Notes under the pieces: generated by a model | Seen by the model: the letters and a program-made list of their open reading frames with translations, nothing else | Databases searched by the model: none | Told to the model about the DNA's origin: nothing | Made by a program: the position numbers and the translations under genes | Origin: a virus | Strand: one strand, 5' to 3' | DNA: 33,933 bases | Virus record (IMG/VR): IMGVR_UViG_3300031974_003505 | Coordinates: 1-33,933 of that record | Shown: positions 22,602 to 30,714 of the stretch, piece after piece | How the letters are laid out: each line of letters starts with the position of its first letter | How positions within the stretch are numbered: position 1 is the stretch's first letter

Positions 22602-24419
22602 ATGGCACATTCTCAAGACATTATCGATCACGCACGACTGCTCTATATCCGCGCTTTTAAACCGTCGGAAATATCCGCACGCCTCAACGTTTCTGAGCGA
22701 ACGGTTTTCAACTGGATAGAGAAATTTAACTGGAAAGAACTGCTGGCATTCGACACAGCAGAAATAGAAGTTAGTCGGCGCATAAGTACGCTCACCAATC
22801 GCGAAAACAAGTCGAAAGATGAAACGCAAGAACTCGCGTCGCTGTGTCGTATTTTTGGCGGTTTGCGGCAGGATCTCGCCAAAGCTGAAAAGATCATGGC
22901 AGAAGCCAAGGCCATTGCCGACGGCAAACCGGACGCAGTGGAAAAGGCAATCAGTCGTGGTGATCGACGCAGCAACAGCAAGAAGAAAGCCAAGCCGAAA
23001 AATGACATTGGCAGCATTGATGTATCCAAGTTCGATGCGTGGGCCGATGAAAATTTATTCGAGTATCAATTGCTATGGCGCCAAGTCGCGCATGACCCCG
23101 ACTTGTGCCGAAATCGCTTTATATTGAAAAGCCGCCAGATCGGCGCGACCTATTACTTCGCGTTTGAAGCGTTTGAAGACGCGGTGAAGAATGGCGAAAA
23201 CCAAGTTTTCTTGTCTGCATCAAAAGACCAGGCGCGCATCTTCAAAGGCTATATTCAAGCGTTCGCCCGCAATCAATTTGATATTGAGCTAAAAGGCCAA
23301 GACTCTATCGAGCTAACGAAAGACGGCAAATCTTGGGCCACGCTGTATTTCTTATCGACAAATTCCAGCACGGCGCAGGGCTACCACGGCCATTTGTATG
23401 TTGATGAAGTGTTCTGGATTCACGGCTATGACAAGTTGCAAAAATTGGCATCCGGTATGGCCGCGCATAAAAAGTGGCGCCGCACCTATTTCTCTACGCC
23501 ATCTAGCTTGCAGCACCCTGCATACAGTCACTGGAGCGGTGAAAAATTCAATAAAAACCGCAAACACAAAGTCGATATTGATCTATCCAACGGCACGCTA
23601 AAAAAAGGCGCGCTGGGCGGTGACAAAATCTGGCGCCATTTGGTGACGGTGGAAGACGCAGAAAAAGCCGGCTGCACACTATTCGACATTAACGAACTGA
23701 AAGCAGAATACAGCAAGCAGGACTATGAAAACCTCTTTGGCTGTAAGTTTGTCGACGATAACGAAAGCGTGTTTCCGTTCACTGTGTTGCAAAAATGCAT
23801 GGTCGATTCGTTCAGTAAATGGACGGACGTTGATTTTGACAGCGACGATCCGTGCCGCCATCGCCCTGTGGCGATTGGCTACGACCCATCGCGCATACGA
23901 GATAACGCCGCGCTGGTTGTGCTTGAAATACCCGCCACACTGGCGCAAAAGTGGCGCGTTATTGAAACTCACCAATTTAAGGGCATTACCTCTGATTATC
24001 AGGCCTCGCGCATTGCCGAAATTTACCAGCGTTTTGAAGTGAAATGGTGCGGCATTGACGTTACCGGCATTGGCCACGACACGTTTGATTGTTGCGTGGC
24101 GCTGCAGCTCAGAAACCTAGTCCCTATTCATTATTCCGTTACTGAAAAAACCGATCTGGTAACACGGGGCAAACGCCTAATCGATGGCGGGCGCTTTGAA
24201 TACGATATGGGCAATAAAGAGCTTTCTCAGTCGTTAATGATGATTCACCAGATCACCACGCCCAATGGCTCTATTACCTACGGCGCGGCACGATCCGGCA
24301 ACACAGGCCACGCGGATTTGGCATGGGCCGCATTCCACGCGATGCAGGCCGAACGACAATTCGAGAAATCCAAAAAACCACAAGCCAACACGAGCAAGTC
24401 TCGATTAACGATTGGGTAA
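22602..24419 (+). CDS. P: Terminase large subunit P (ATPase and nuclease)
   Basis: A 605-aa large terminase of the P2 gpP family that pumps DNA into the prohead and cuts cos. An N-terminal helix-turn-helix (PSEISARLNVSERTVFNWIEKF) precedes the ATPase: Walker A-like KSRQIGATYYF at 176-186 and Walker B HLYVDEVFW at 264-272. The C-terminal RNase-H-like nuclease shows IGYDPSRIRDNAALVVLE and CGIDVTGIGHDTFD acidic motifs. It overlaps the ribosome site of Q. The ATG at 22602 lacks a strong Shine-Dalgarno; other nearby ATGs are out of frame. Confidence 0.95.
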   Translation: MAHSQDIIDHARLLYIRAFKPSEISARLNVSERTVFNWIEKFNWKELLAFDTAEIEVSRRISTLTNRENKSKDETQELASLCRIFGGLRQDLAKAEKIMAEAKAIADGKPDAVEKAISRGDRRSNSKKKAKPKNDIGSIDVSKFDAWADENLFEYQLLWRQVAHDPDLCRNRFILKSRQIGATYYFAFEAFEDAVKNGENQVFLSASKDQARIFKGYIQAFARNQFDIELKGQDSIELTKDGKSWATLYFLSTNSSTAQGYHGHLYVDEVFWIHGYDKLQKLASGMAAHKKWRRTYFSTPSSLQHPAYSHWSGEKFNKNRKHKVDIDLSNGTLKKGALGGDKIWRHLVTVEDAEKAGCTLFDINELKAEYSKQDYENLFGCKFVDDNESVFPFTVLQKCMVDSFSKWTDVDFDSDDPCRHRPVAIGYDPSRIRDNAALVVLEIPATLAQKWRVIETHQFKGITSDYQASRIAEIYQRFEVKWCGIDVTGIGHDTFDCCVALQLRNLVPIHYSVTEKTDLVTRGKRLIDGGRFEYDMGNKELSQSLMMIHQITTPNGSITYGAARSGNTGHADLAWAAFHAMQAERQFEKSKKPQANTSKSRLTIG

Positions 24420-24429
24420 AGGAAAGATT

Positions 24430-25521
24430 ATGAACACGACAAAACCACGCCAACGCATCGCCAGTTCTGAAACCACGTTTTCAACGCCAGCGCAGGAACT
24501 CATGCCAGCCGGACCAACCCAGCAAAGCAAAGCGCGGGCATTCACGTTCGGCGACCCAGAACCCGTGCTGGCTGGTCAAATGAGTGATTACCTCGGCGTA
24601 TTTGCCGATACCAATGGGCTTTGGTATCTGCCGCCAGTCAGCTTGCCGGGCTTGGCGCGAACCATGTACGCGAATGGCACCCACGCCAGTGTGATGGAGT
24701 TCAAACAAAACCAGCTTTTGGCGAGCTGGAAAGACAATCCCATGATTCAAACAAAAGAAGCTCACGCTGCGTTTAAAGATTTTGAAGTGTTTGATAACGC
24801 CTATTTTTTAGCAATCCGTAATCATTTAGGTGGCATCAATCGCTATGTGTGGTTACCCGCAATTAATGTTCGTGTCGGTACCGATAACAATTATTTTCTA
24901 TTGGATACATACGGCAGCTTTACGGAATACCCAGCACGCGATGTTGTGCATTTGAATGGCGGCGACATTCGCCAAGCCATTTACGGCGTGCCAACGTATT
25001 TTAGTGGCATCCAAAGCATTTTGCTCGGTGAAGCAGCCACGCTGTTCAGACGCAAATATTACCTAAATGGCGCCCATTCTGGTTATGTGATGGTTACATT
25101 TGATCTTGAAGACGCGCAGGCCGATGTGCTGGAAAACGCAATGATGCAAACAAAGGGCCCTGGTAACCACCGCTCCATGTATTTGAATATGCAATCTACT
25201 ATCGGCGGCAAACCGGGCTACACCAAAGACCGCGTTCAAATTATCCCCGTCGGCGACTTTGGCAACAAAGATGAATACGACAAAATCAAATCTGTTACCC
25301 AGCAAGACATCCTCAATATGCACCGCGTTCCGGGCGGCTTGGCATCTATCATGGCAATGAATGCGGCGGGCTATGGTGATTTAACAAACTTGCGTGAAGT
25401 GTATTACGACGGTGAAACCATACCAAAACAAGCAATTTGGAAGCAGCTCAACGACCAATTACCCAGCCGCGCGAAAATCGATTTTAAAGAACCGCGCTGG
25501 CTCGCTCAAAAAAACGCATAG
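24430..25521 (+). CDS. Q: Portal protein Q
   Basis: A 363-aa PBSX/P2-type portal protein that forms the dodecameric DNA gate of the head. The family pattern is evident: MSDYLGVFADTNGLWYLPPVSLPGLARTM in pieces, HASVMEFKQNQL, DVVHLNGGDIRQAIYGVPTYFSGIQS and RRKYYLNGAHSGYVM. The ATG at 24430 lies 5 bases after AAGGAAAG; an in-frame ATG at 24412 inside gpP has no ribosome site. The order P-Q on the strand opposite to O-N-M-L is the P2 arrangement. Confidence 0.93.
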   Translation: MNTTKPRQRIASSETTFSTPAQELMPAGPTQQSKARAFTFGDPEPVLAGQMSDYLGVFADTNGLWYLPPVSLPGLARTMYANGTHASVMEFKQNQLLASWKDNPMIQTKEAHAAFKDFEVFDNAYFLAIRNHLGGINRYVWLPAINVRVGTDNNYFLLDTYGSFTEYPARDVVHLNGGDIRQAIYGVPTYFSGIQSILLGEAATLFRRKYYLNGAHSGYVMVTFDLEDAQADVLENAMMQTKGPGNHRSMYLNMQSTIGGKPGYTKDRVQIIPVGDFGNKDEYDKIKSVTQQDILNMHRVPGGLASIMAMNAAGYGDLTNLREVYYDGETIPKQAIWKQLNDQLPSRAKIDFKEPRWLAQKNA

Positions 25522-25528
25522 GTGATGT

Positions 25529-26248
25529 ATGAATTTAAATAAAGGCTTATTCGATGCATTTGGATCTAGCAGTGTTTTAACCAGCCCAACAACCGGCAAA
25601 GCAACGGCGACCAATTCGCAAGCATCGCAGCTTCGTGGACGGCTCGACACATTATTGCCGGTTGAAAACGCGGTGATCGTAGACCCCACACTACCGAATG
25701 AAGGCAAGGTGACAAGCTGCCAACTGGCGCTATTGAATTATGGCGTGGGCGCGAACAATTTAAACGCCCATGTACAAACACGGCTCACATCTTTCATGGA
25801 TGACATGCAAGTGGCCAGCGCGGTAAAAGAAATAGACGGTTACCTTAACGATGCGTCCAGCTGTGCCAATATCAATACGATCGCGGGCACCATGGCTGGC
25901 GCAACCGACACCATACTGGATGGCACCACCGATATTTTGAACGAACTAGACGCAGGCATTACCGCATTTGATAACGGCTCAATGGACAAACCCGATTTTG
26001 AAACGCTACTGGACAGAGTGACCACAGAACTGGGAAGCAATGTTGTCGCCATGGCCGGTATGATTGCCAATGAAGTGGCTATGGTTCAAACGATGTACAC
26101 GACTCACATGAAAATGGCGAAATCGTTTCAAGCTGAGGCACTGATAAACGACCCGTGTGTTAGGCCGTTTTTGGTACAAATGGCAGGGCCAGAACTGAGT
26201 CAAGTGCTGGTTGATGATTTTGGTGTTGAGGATTTAGCAAACCTATAA
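25529..26248 (+). CDS. Hypothetical protein distal to portal, 239 aa
   Basis: A mostly helical, acidic 239-aa protein. It has an N-terminal Ser/Thr/Gln-rich linker, then LNEGK-like repeats of small residues (NTIAGTMAGATDTILDGTTDILNEL in part) and two Cys in TSCQLAL and ASSCANI. No family recognised and no membrane segment. It starts 7 bases after the portal stop with GGTG upstream, so it should be expressed late with P and Q. Virion or head-assembly function is likely from the context. P2 has no counterpart at this position. Confidence 0.6.
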   Translation: MNLNKGLFDAFGSSSVLTSPTTGKATATNSQASQLRGRLDTLLPVENAVIVDPTLPNEGKVTSCQLALLNYGVGANNLNAHVQTRLTSFMDDMQVASAVKEIDGYLNDASSCANINTIAGTMAGATDTILDGTTDILNELDAGITAFDNGSMDKPDFETLLDRVTTELGSNVVAMAGMIANEVAMVQTMYTTHMKMAKSFQAEALINDPCVRPFLVQMAGPELSQVLVDDFGVEDLANL

Positions 26249-26270
26249 AAAAGCCCGCGCTATGCGGGCT
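26246..26270 (-). terminator. Terminator ending the leftward early operon
   Basis: The perfect 7-bp stem AGCCCGC/GCGGGCT (26252-26258 with 26264-26270) has a five-base loop and is followed, on the minus strand, by six U residues. It lies directly at the stop of the 48-aa gene (26269) and also just after the plus-strand gene ending at 26248, for which no U-run exists. Confidence 0.8.
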
Positions 26271-26415
26271 ATTCGTTCCACTCAATATAAATTGTACACG
26301 TTGGCGCGTCATCTTTAATCTGTTCTTGCAGCGACTCGATGACTTCAATCGCTTCTTCTTTCGTTAGCTCGAGCGATTTCTTTATCTCGCTGTTATCGTG
26401 TTCGACAATATTCAT
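26269..26415 (-). CDS. Small acidic protein, 48 aa
   Basis: The ORF opens upstream at 26496, but the ATG at 26415 overlaps the stop of the 139-aa gene (ATGA) and is the natural start. The protein begins MNIVEHDNSEIKKSLELTK, is strongly acidic and probably forms two helices and a strand. No family recognised. It is the last gene of the leftward operon and of the possible accessory cassette bounded by the promoter at 27212-27240 and the terminator at 26246-26270. Confidence 0.55.
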   Translation of the reverse strand: MNIVEHDNSEIKKSLELTKEEAIEVIESLQEQIKDDAPTCTIYIEWNE

Positions 26416-26831
26416 TCGTCGTCTGTCACTGCTCGGCCAGCGCTCCAGTAAGCGCGCGCGTCGTACATAACCGCCAGGCATTGTGACTTTGACCAAGATT
26501 TAGCGCGTTCGATCAATTCCACCGCCGCTTCCTCGCTGCCGATAAAATCTCGAACTTGTTCATCGTATTGATAGCCTTCGCTTATATTCCAACTTAGCAA
26601 GCGAATCTCTTGATCTAGGTTACCGCTGGGCATGTAGCCATTGAACACACAACGAAAAGCATTTTTCTCGTTCTCGCTCAATTCTGGCATGTTCTCGTCG
26701 ATCATCACTTTGTACTGCTCTGCCATTGCGTTGATTGAACCAGACCAATTAACCTCACCAGATAATGTTAACGCCTTGCAAACGTCAATTGTTCCATCAA
26801 CCAAACGAACACTTTTCTTTATTGCCGCCAT
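26412..26831 (-). CDS. Hypothetical acidic protein, 139 aa
   Basis: A helical, acidic 139-aa protein starting MAAIKKSVRLVDGTIDVCKAL, with WSGSINAMAEQYKVMIDENMPELSENEK in parts and YQYDEQVRDFIGSEEAAVELIERAKSW. Its AGGGGAAAAGT ribosome site is immediately downstream of a terminator-like hairpin (26843-26868). No family recognised. Small acidic proteins in a separate cassette at the end of a phage early operon are often DNA mimics or anti-defence factors; here that is only a hypothesis. Confidence 0.6.
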   Translation of the reverse strand: MAAIKKSVRLVDGTIDVCKALTLSGEVNWSGSINAMAEQYKVMIDENMPELSENEKNAFRCVFNGYMPSGNLDQEIRLLSWNISEGYQYDEQVRDFIGSEEAAVELIERAKSWSKSQCLAVMYDARAYWSAGRAVTDDE

Positions 26832-26842
26832 ACTTTTCCCCT

Positions 26843-26868
26843 AAAAAAAGGCGACATAAGCCGCCTTT
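26843..26868 (-). terminator. Terminator/attenuator between two small early genes
   Basis: AAAGGCG (26847-26853) pairs with CGCCTTT (26862-26868) around an eight-base loop, and the minus strand continues with U residues. It lies 7 bases after the stop of the 84-aa gene and before the 139-aa gene, so it should lower expression of the two distal genes. Confidence 0.7.
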
Positions 26869-26875
26869 CTATTTA

Positions 26876-27130
26876 TTAAATATTTGTTAAAAACTGATGA
26901 ATCATTTCTAACGTTTCACTCGATACGTCACCATTATTCCAGTAAGCGCCACCTTCAAGCAGCTCAATACACTCACCAACATTTTCAACGCTTACCACAG
27001 AATCGTATTCATTTTTTTGAACATCGTTTACCCAGTCTGCGAAATCGTCGCCGCAAGAAACTGCAGTTGGAATACGTGAAGTGCTAAAAGAAATGCCGGT
27101 GTTTACAGAAAAGTTTAAAAAATTAGTCAT
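26876..27130 (-). CDS. Small acidic protein, 84 aa
   Basis: A protein of 84 aa (MTNFLNFSVNTGISFSTSR at the start; DDFADWVNDVQKNEYDSVVSV in the middle), strongly acidic with two Cys. The ATG follows AGAGGAAAACACC. It is the first gene behind a good sigma70-like promoter (27212-27240) and is followed by a terminator, so it can be expressed independently of the early operon. No family recognised. Its charge and setting would suit an inhibitor or DNA-mimic protein; there is no direct evidence. Confidence 0.6.
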   Translation of the reverse strand: MTNFLNFSVNTGISFSTSRIPTAVSCGDDFADWVNDVQKNEYDSVVSVENVGECIELLEGGAYWNNGDVSSETLEMIHQFLTNI

Positions 27131-27211
27131 GGTGTTTTCCTCTTACTTTCGCCCTCCGTTGTGGGGGCATCTTAGTTGGGTTTGTTGTGCTGTTGTCTTG
27201 AGCACGCTTTT

Positions 27212-27240
27212 AATGTATCGCACCTATGTCGCACCGTCAA
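27212..27240 (-). promoter_or_regulatory. Internal promoter for the distal small-gene cassette
   Basis: On the minus strand, TTGACG (27235-27240) and TACATT (27212-27217) are separated by exactly 17 bases. The spacer holds the direct repeat GGTGCGACATAGGTGCGATA, a likely operator. It drives the gene at 26876-27130, about 80 bases downstream. Confidence 0.6.
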
Positions 27241-27248
27241 CGCTTTTT

Positions 27249-27479
27249 TTAATATTTACGCATGTCTTTTGCCAGACGCTCGTTTTCACACTCTAGTACT
27301 GCGCTTTTCGTTAGCAGCTGGTCAATGATGTGTTTTGGCACCACGTAGCTTTCAACTCTGCCATGTCGTGCAATGGCAATGGTTTCTGCGCAGTTTACTG
27401 CCGTGGCCAGCATGCCGTTATCCATTTGGCCCAGCGTGATTGTTTGGGCGTTTTCTATGATGATTTCTAGTGCGTTCAT
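27249..27479 (-). CDS. Hypothetical protein, 76 aa
   Basis: A protein of 76 aa from the ATG at 27479, which has CAGGGAAAA upstream; the open frame extends seven codons to a TTG without a ribosome site. The middle (ETIAIARHGRVESYVVPKHI) resembles the DNA-binding arm of Phd/YefM-type antitoxins, followed by a helical C-terminus. No toxin gene lies beside it. The likeness is slight; a small transcription regulator is the best guess. Confidence 0.5.
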   Translation of the reverse strand: MNALEIIIENAQTITLGQMDNGMLATAVNCAETIAIARHGRVESYVVPKHIIDQLLTKSAVLECENERLAKDMRKY

Positions 27480-27505
27480 TTTTTTGTTTTCCCTGTGCAA
27501 TTTTT

Positions 27506-27529
27506 AAAAACGTGACGTGTCACGCTGTT
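27506..27529. terminator. Near-palindromic hairpin, terminator or operator
   Basis: CGTGAC-GT-GTCACG (27511-27524) is an inverted repeat flanked by A5 (27506-27510) and T-rich sequence. On the minus strand it gives a short stem followed by five U residues, between the 122-aa and 76-aa genes. A protein-binding palindrome is equally possible. Confidence 0.4.
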
Positions 27530-27530
27530 T

Positions 27531-27899
27531 TTATAATCTCAGTTTCTTTTCGTCTCGTGTGAAGAAGCACTGGCCATGGCCCTTGAACTTCTTCGCGCAG
27601 CCGCTGGGCAATGCGTTTCCGCAAAAGTCGCACTTGCCCAATTCGGTTTTTTCTTTCTCCATTCGCTCTTTGTCCCGACGGATCAGTGTGGCTAGGTATT
27701 CGTTTACATCGTAGCCGCCGCGGAATGTGCGCAGTTCGTCCAGTGCGGCAGCTTCGCTGTTTGATAATTGGATTCGGTATTCTCGAATACCGATGTTCGA
27801 TTTTTTTTCCGCATCGCGCTGGCGCTTGGCTTGCTGTCGTCGCTTTGCCTGCTTGCGTTGCTTTTCGGCTTTGTCTTGCTCGCTGCTGGCCTTGCTCAC
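27531..27899 (-). CDS. Hypothetical protein with RHH-like segment and Cys cluster, 122 aa
   Basis: Starts at a GTG (27899) that overlaps the stop of the Ogr-like gene (GTGA), with GGAG 8 bases upstream. The first ~35 residues are a basic, Lys/Arg/Gln-rich helix. Then IREYRIQLSNSEAAALDELRTFRGG resembles a ribbon-helix-helix motif, and the C-terminus has a CDFCGNALPSGC cluster plus a further Cys (GHGQCFF), probably a zinc site. Likely a nucleic-acid-binding protein of the early operon. Exact family not recognised. Confidence 0.6.
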   Translation of the reverse strand: MSKASSEQDKAEKQRKQAKRRQQAKRQRDAEKKSNIGIREYRIQLSNSEAAALDELRTFRGGYDVNEYLATLIRRDKERMEKEKTELGKCDFCGNALPSGCAKKFKGHGQCFFTRDEKKLRL

Positions 27900-28141
27900 T
27901 CTTTCAGCTCCAGTTGCGTTTGTTGGCTCACCAGTGCGCGGGCCATTTCCAGCACGTCGCTTTTTGGCGGATTAATGTAGTGCTTGAAATACATGCCGAT
28001 CACAGACCTGGCACCGCATTCACCCAAACACTGGACATAGAGATCCTTTACGAACACGTCAACGAGTCCGTCGGATAGATCATTGCTGTTGGTTACGATC
28101 GCTTTTCCTTTACATCGCGGGCATGGAATATGGACTGCCAT
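27896..28141 (-). CDS. ogr: Ogr/Delta-like late transcription activator
   Basis: An 81-aa protein with the Ogr/Delta pattern of four Cys: CPRC at residues 7-10 and a later pair in YVQCLGECG. P2 Ogr is 72 aa. Such proteins bind zinc and recruit RNA polymerase to late promoters through its alpha subunit. The spacing and the conserved aromatic-Val-Gln-Cys segment support the call; the C-terminal helix diverges. It overlaps the end of the replication gene by 32 bases, so late activation would be tied to replication-gene expression. Confidence 0.75.
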   Translation of the reverse strand: MAVHIPCPRCKGKAIVTNSNDLSDGLVDVFVKDLYVQCLGECGARSVIGMYFKHYINPPKSDVLEMARALVSQQTQLELKE

Positions 28142-29897
28142 TCAATTGAGTTCCTTTTTGTTGATATAGGGCATTTTCGGTTCCAGAATTTCGATGTAAT
28201 TCTGGAACCGTACAGTTATTGACACGAGTCCAAGGGACCGCTTCGCGCTCCTCCAAAGAAGAAGACCCAGACACAGAGCCAGATTCAACGCGCTGCAATG
28301 TCCATTCGTACAAACGAGTAATGAGCACGTCGATACCACGAGCCACGCCCTTAACGCTTTTGACCATTTCGCCATATTGGTTTTGCTCTTCTTCGCTGTA
28401 GTGTGTTTTTAGTGTTTGATTACGGCCCGCAAACACACCGCCCATCAATTTTACGAACCCGCCAAAATCCGCACGATTGGCTGCGTGGTAAATGTCTTTG
28501 AAAACGGTGGGAGCTTTGTCTTTACCTAAGCGGCGCAATTCACGCCAAACGGTCACAGACGCGCCGCCCAAAAACTGAAACTGACGGATACGATTCATGC
28601 GTGCCCAGCCCACAATGCGGTTCGCTGCATCGGTACCGCTGCGGCCTGTTTCGTGGTCTGTGTCGACGTGTTTGCCGTGAATGTTTTTAGAGATGTATTT
28701 AACGATGTAGCCCACTGCCGAGCCTTTTTCTGGATCGATCTTTTCAACTTTGACGCGGTATTTCTGAGCACCGCGCTCGTTGCCGTCTTCTTCTAATGCG
28801 TAGCGATTGAATGCGGCCAAGAAAGCCGCGGAATGAGCGGGATTAACCCACAGCATTAAATGCCAATGTGGTGTGCCATCGTGATGTGGCTCGACTGTGC
28901 GCAGGCCATAAAAATGAATGCTGTGGCGTTTACAATATGAACGGAACTTAGCCCACACTCCCATCATGTACTTATGGGTTTCGCGCACGCTTGGGCAATC
29001 TGCTCGCCAGAACTTGCGGTTACGGCGACCATTCGAAATGGGATGATATTTGGACGGGGCGGTTAATGTCAGAAACCAGCCCTCGTGGCCCATCTCCTCG
29101 GATATTTCTTCCAGCCCCTTAGCGCGAACAACCATTTCTGCAAAACGGTGATCTGGATTAGACACGCCTTTATCGGACAGATCAGCCAATGAAAAGGACT
29201 GGCCTAAATCGTTGACCGCTTCCCAGCCTTCCAGAAAGGCTTTGTTATTAGCCTTTTGCTTTTCGGCTTTGTTTAGTGCCCAGTTGGACAGATATGGCGA
29301 TTTGTAACGCTCAACTTGACCGCACTCGCGCAACACCTGCTCTACAACCATCCATTGTTTTTTGGCCTGACGAACCCACCATTCCGGCGTGATCATGCGG
29401 GCCAACATGCCCGCCTCTCTGTCTACATCGCCCCAGCCATCAAACTCCACACCCACGTCATTCAAATGCGCCTTTGCCCAGTCGATTAGTGCATTACGAC
29501 CATGATCCATGTATGCGCGATACATGCCCGTTTCAAATTCGTAACGGCGAGATTCGGCCCACTTATGCAGTTCTTCGCCTTCTAGCTCGGTGATGACCTT
29601 GTCACAGAAATGCAAACGACGAACCACGCGACGCAACCACGCCATGGCCACTTCGTCGCTGTCTTCTCTGGCCAATCGCATCACTTCTTTTGCAACAACA
29701 GGGCGCATAATCGCTAGCTTGTTTAGCAGCTGATAACGCTCGATCACTCTACGCAACCACGAATTGGCTTTTACATAGCCATCGGTTTGGTCTAACTCGT
29801 CAAGGCGCTCACGCAAAAGCGGTGCGTCCTCACGACTTACACCGTCTAATAAATTATCTCGCCATTCGATACACTGGGGCGTTGGTTGATTAAGCAT
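28110..29897 (-). CDS. A: Replication initiator endonuclease A (HUH)
   Basis: A 595-aa P2 gpA-type rolling-circle initiator. It nicks the phage origin and covalently joins the 5' end. The HUH motif is in HHDGTPHWHLMLW (His344 and His346), and the two-tyrosine motif is VGYIVKYISKN (Tyr397 and Tyr401). TLTAPSKYHP and SVRETHKYMMGVWAK precede them, as in the family. The ATG at 29897 follows GGAGGCGAG; an upstream ATG at 29915 adds six residues without a better site. The start lies inside the end of the 184-aa gene. In P2 the origin is inside gene A. Confidence 0.93.
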   Translation of the reverse strand: MLNQPTPQCIEWRDNLLDGVSREDAPLLRERLDELDQTDGYVKANSWLRRVIERYQLLNKLAIMRPVVAKEVMRLAREDSDEVAMAWLRRVVRRLHFCDKVITELEGEELHKWAESRRYEFETGMYRAYMDHGRNALIDWAKAHLNDVGVEFDGWGDVDREAGMLARMITPEWWVRQAKKQWMVVEQVLRECGQVERYKSPYLSNWALNKAEKQKANNKAFLEGWEAVNDLGQSFSLADLSDKGVSNPDHRFAEMVVRAKGLEEISEEMGHEGWFLTLTAPSKYHPISNGRRNRKFWRADCPSVRETHKYMMGVWAKFRSYCKRHSIHFYGLRTVEPHHDGTPHWHLMLWVNPAHSAAFLAAFNRYALEEDGNERGAQKYRVKVEKIDPEKGSAVGYIVKYISKNIHGKHVDTDHETGRSGTDAANRIVGWARMNRIRQFQFLGGASVTVWRELRRLGKDKAPTVFKDIYHAANRADFGGFVKLMGGVFAGRNQTLKTHYSEEEQNQYGEMVKSVKGVARGIDVLITRLYEWTLQRVESGSVSGSSSLEEREAVPWTRVNNCTVPELHRNSGTENALYQQKGTQLNGSPYSMPAM

Positions 29898-30444
29898 AAC
29901 TCGCCTCCACGCCATTCATCCGGCGGATGCCATTCATTGCCAAATCGTAACCGCTGTGGCCCGTAAACAACCCCGCAACCCCACGCAATAAATCCAGCTT
30001 TTCTGCCACGGCTATAGCGGTTTGGTTGCACGTCCACGACTGAGTTAAATATTGTCCGATCACATCCGCCATCACGCCCTTATCTAACAGCATGAAACGG
30101 TTCAATTGACCGCGCACTGCGTAGTTCGCCATTGCGCTCAGCATGTCCAATTCCCATGTGCAAAGCGGCCATTCGACCTGCGCACCGATATCGCCAATGA
30201 CATAGGTGTTTTGCTCTACGCCGTCCGTCTTAAAACTAGGCTGGTCTTGTAACTTGTCGATGGTGAACAATGGTGACCATACGCAGTAAAATGTCATTCC
30301 TGGTGCCTCGCCCCTGTCTATTTCATGACACACGAACATTTTCTGCCAGTGCGCGGCGATCAGTCGCAACACGTTTAATTCCGTTGTTGTGAACGAAAAC
30401 AAAATTGACTGAGTGAGCTGTATTCTTTGTGGCTGTGCTGTCAT
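29890..30444 (-). CDS. Hypothetical early protein, 184 aa
   Basis: A 184-aa protein with GAGGTAATGAGAA before the ATG. It begins MTAQPQRIQLTQSILFSFTT and is mixed alpha/beta, with WPLCTWELDMLSAMANYAVRG and LTQSWTCNQTAIAVAEKLDLL in parts. No family recognised. It directly precedes and overlaps the replication gene by 8 bases, so it is probably a replication accessory protein (the position of P2 gene B or orf genes). Its first 122 bases overlap the end of the upstream 82-aa ORF. Confidence 0.6.
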   Translation of the reverse strand: MTAQPQRIQLTQSILFSFTTTELNVLRLIAAHWQKMFVCHEIDRGEAPGMTFYCVWSPLFTIDKLQDQPSFKTDGVEQNTYVIGDIGAQVEWPLCTWELDMLSAMANYAVRGQLNRFMLLDKGVMADVIGQYLTQSWTCNQTAIAVAEKLDLLRGVAGLFTGHSGYDLAMNGIRRMNGVEASYA

Positions 30445-30571
30445 TTCTCATTACCTCGATGGCGTGTTTTTCGGCTTTCCACGATGTCCATATTTGCTGG
30501 CGAACCTTCTTTGTTGGCATCGTTAGAAAAAATGCCTTTAGCTGTTCAAACGAAAGTTCAAGAGACGTCAT
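30323..30571 (-). CDS. Hypothetical protein, 82 aa, long overlap with next gene
   Basis: Its ribosome site AAGGAGGCG is among the strongest of the window, and its ATG overlaps the stop of the 45-aa gene (ATGA). The N-terminal MTSLELSFEQLKAFFLTMPTK and KVRQQIWTSWKAEKHA are convincingly protein-like. The C-terminal ~40 residues overlap the 184-aa gene in another frame. Either the overlap is real or the true C-terminus has been changed by a frameshift. No family recognised. Confidence 0.5.
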   Translation of the reverse strand: MTSLELSFEQLKAFFLTMPTKKVRQQIWTSWKAEKHAIEVMRNDSTATKNTAHSVNFVFVHNNGIKRVATDRRALAENVRVS

Positions 30572-30705
30572 AAAAACGCCTCCTTGATTAATATCGCCAT
30601 GCCAAAAATTTCCATGGCACCCATAAGCACCGCCGCCGCAATGGCAATGGCAAAGCGGCGTATCTGTCTTTTCTTTGCGGTTTTTTCGTTAAAATCTAAC
30701 GTCAT
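30568..30705 (-). CDS. Small membrane peptide, 45 aa
   Basis: A short ORF beginning MTLDFNEKTAKKRQIRR and continuing with a clear membrane helix (FAIAIAAAVLMGAMEIFGM). AGGGACAAAGC precedes the ATG and the TGA overlaps the next start, which supports translation. Position: between the CII-like regulator and the 82-aa gene. The function is unknown. Confidence 0.55.
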   Translation of the reverse strand: MTLDFNEKTAKKRQIRRFAIAIAAAVLMGAMEIFGMAILIKEAFL

Positions 30706-30714
30706 GCTTTGTCC

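Noticed and set aside
27249-27479. Toxin-antitoxin pair around the Phd-like 76-aa protein
   Set aside because: No adjacent toxin-like ORF was found; only a weak resemblance of one segment to antitoxin DNA-binding arms.
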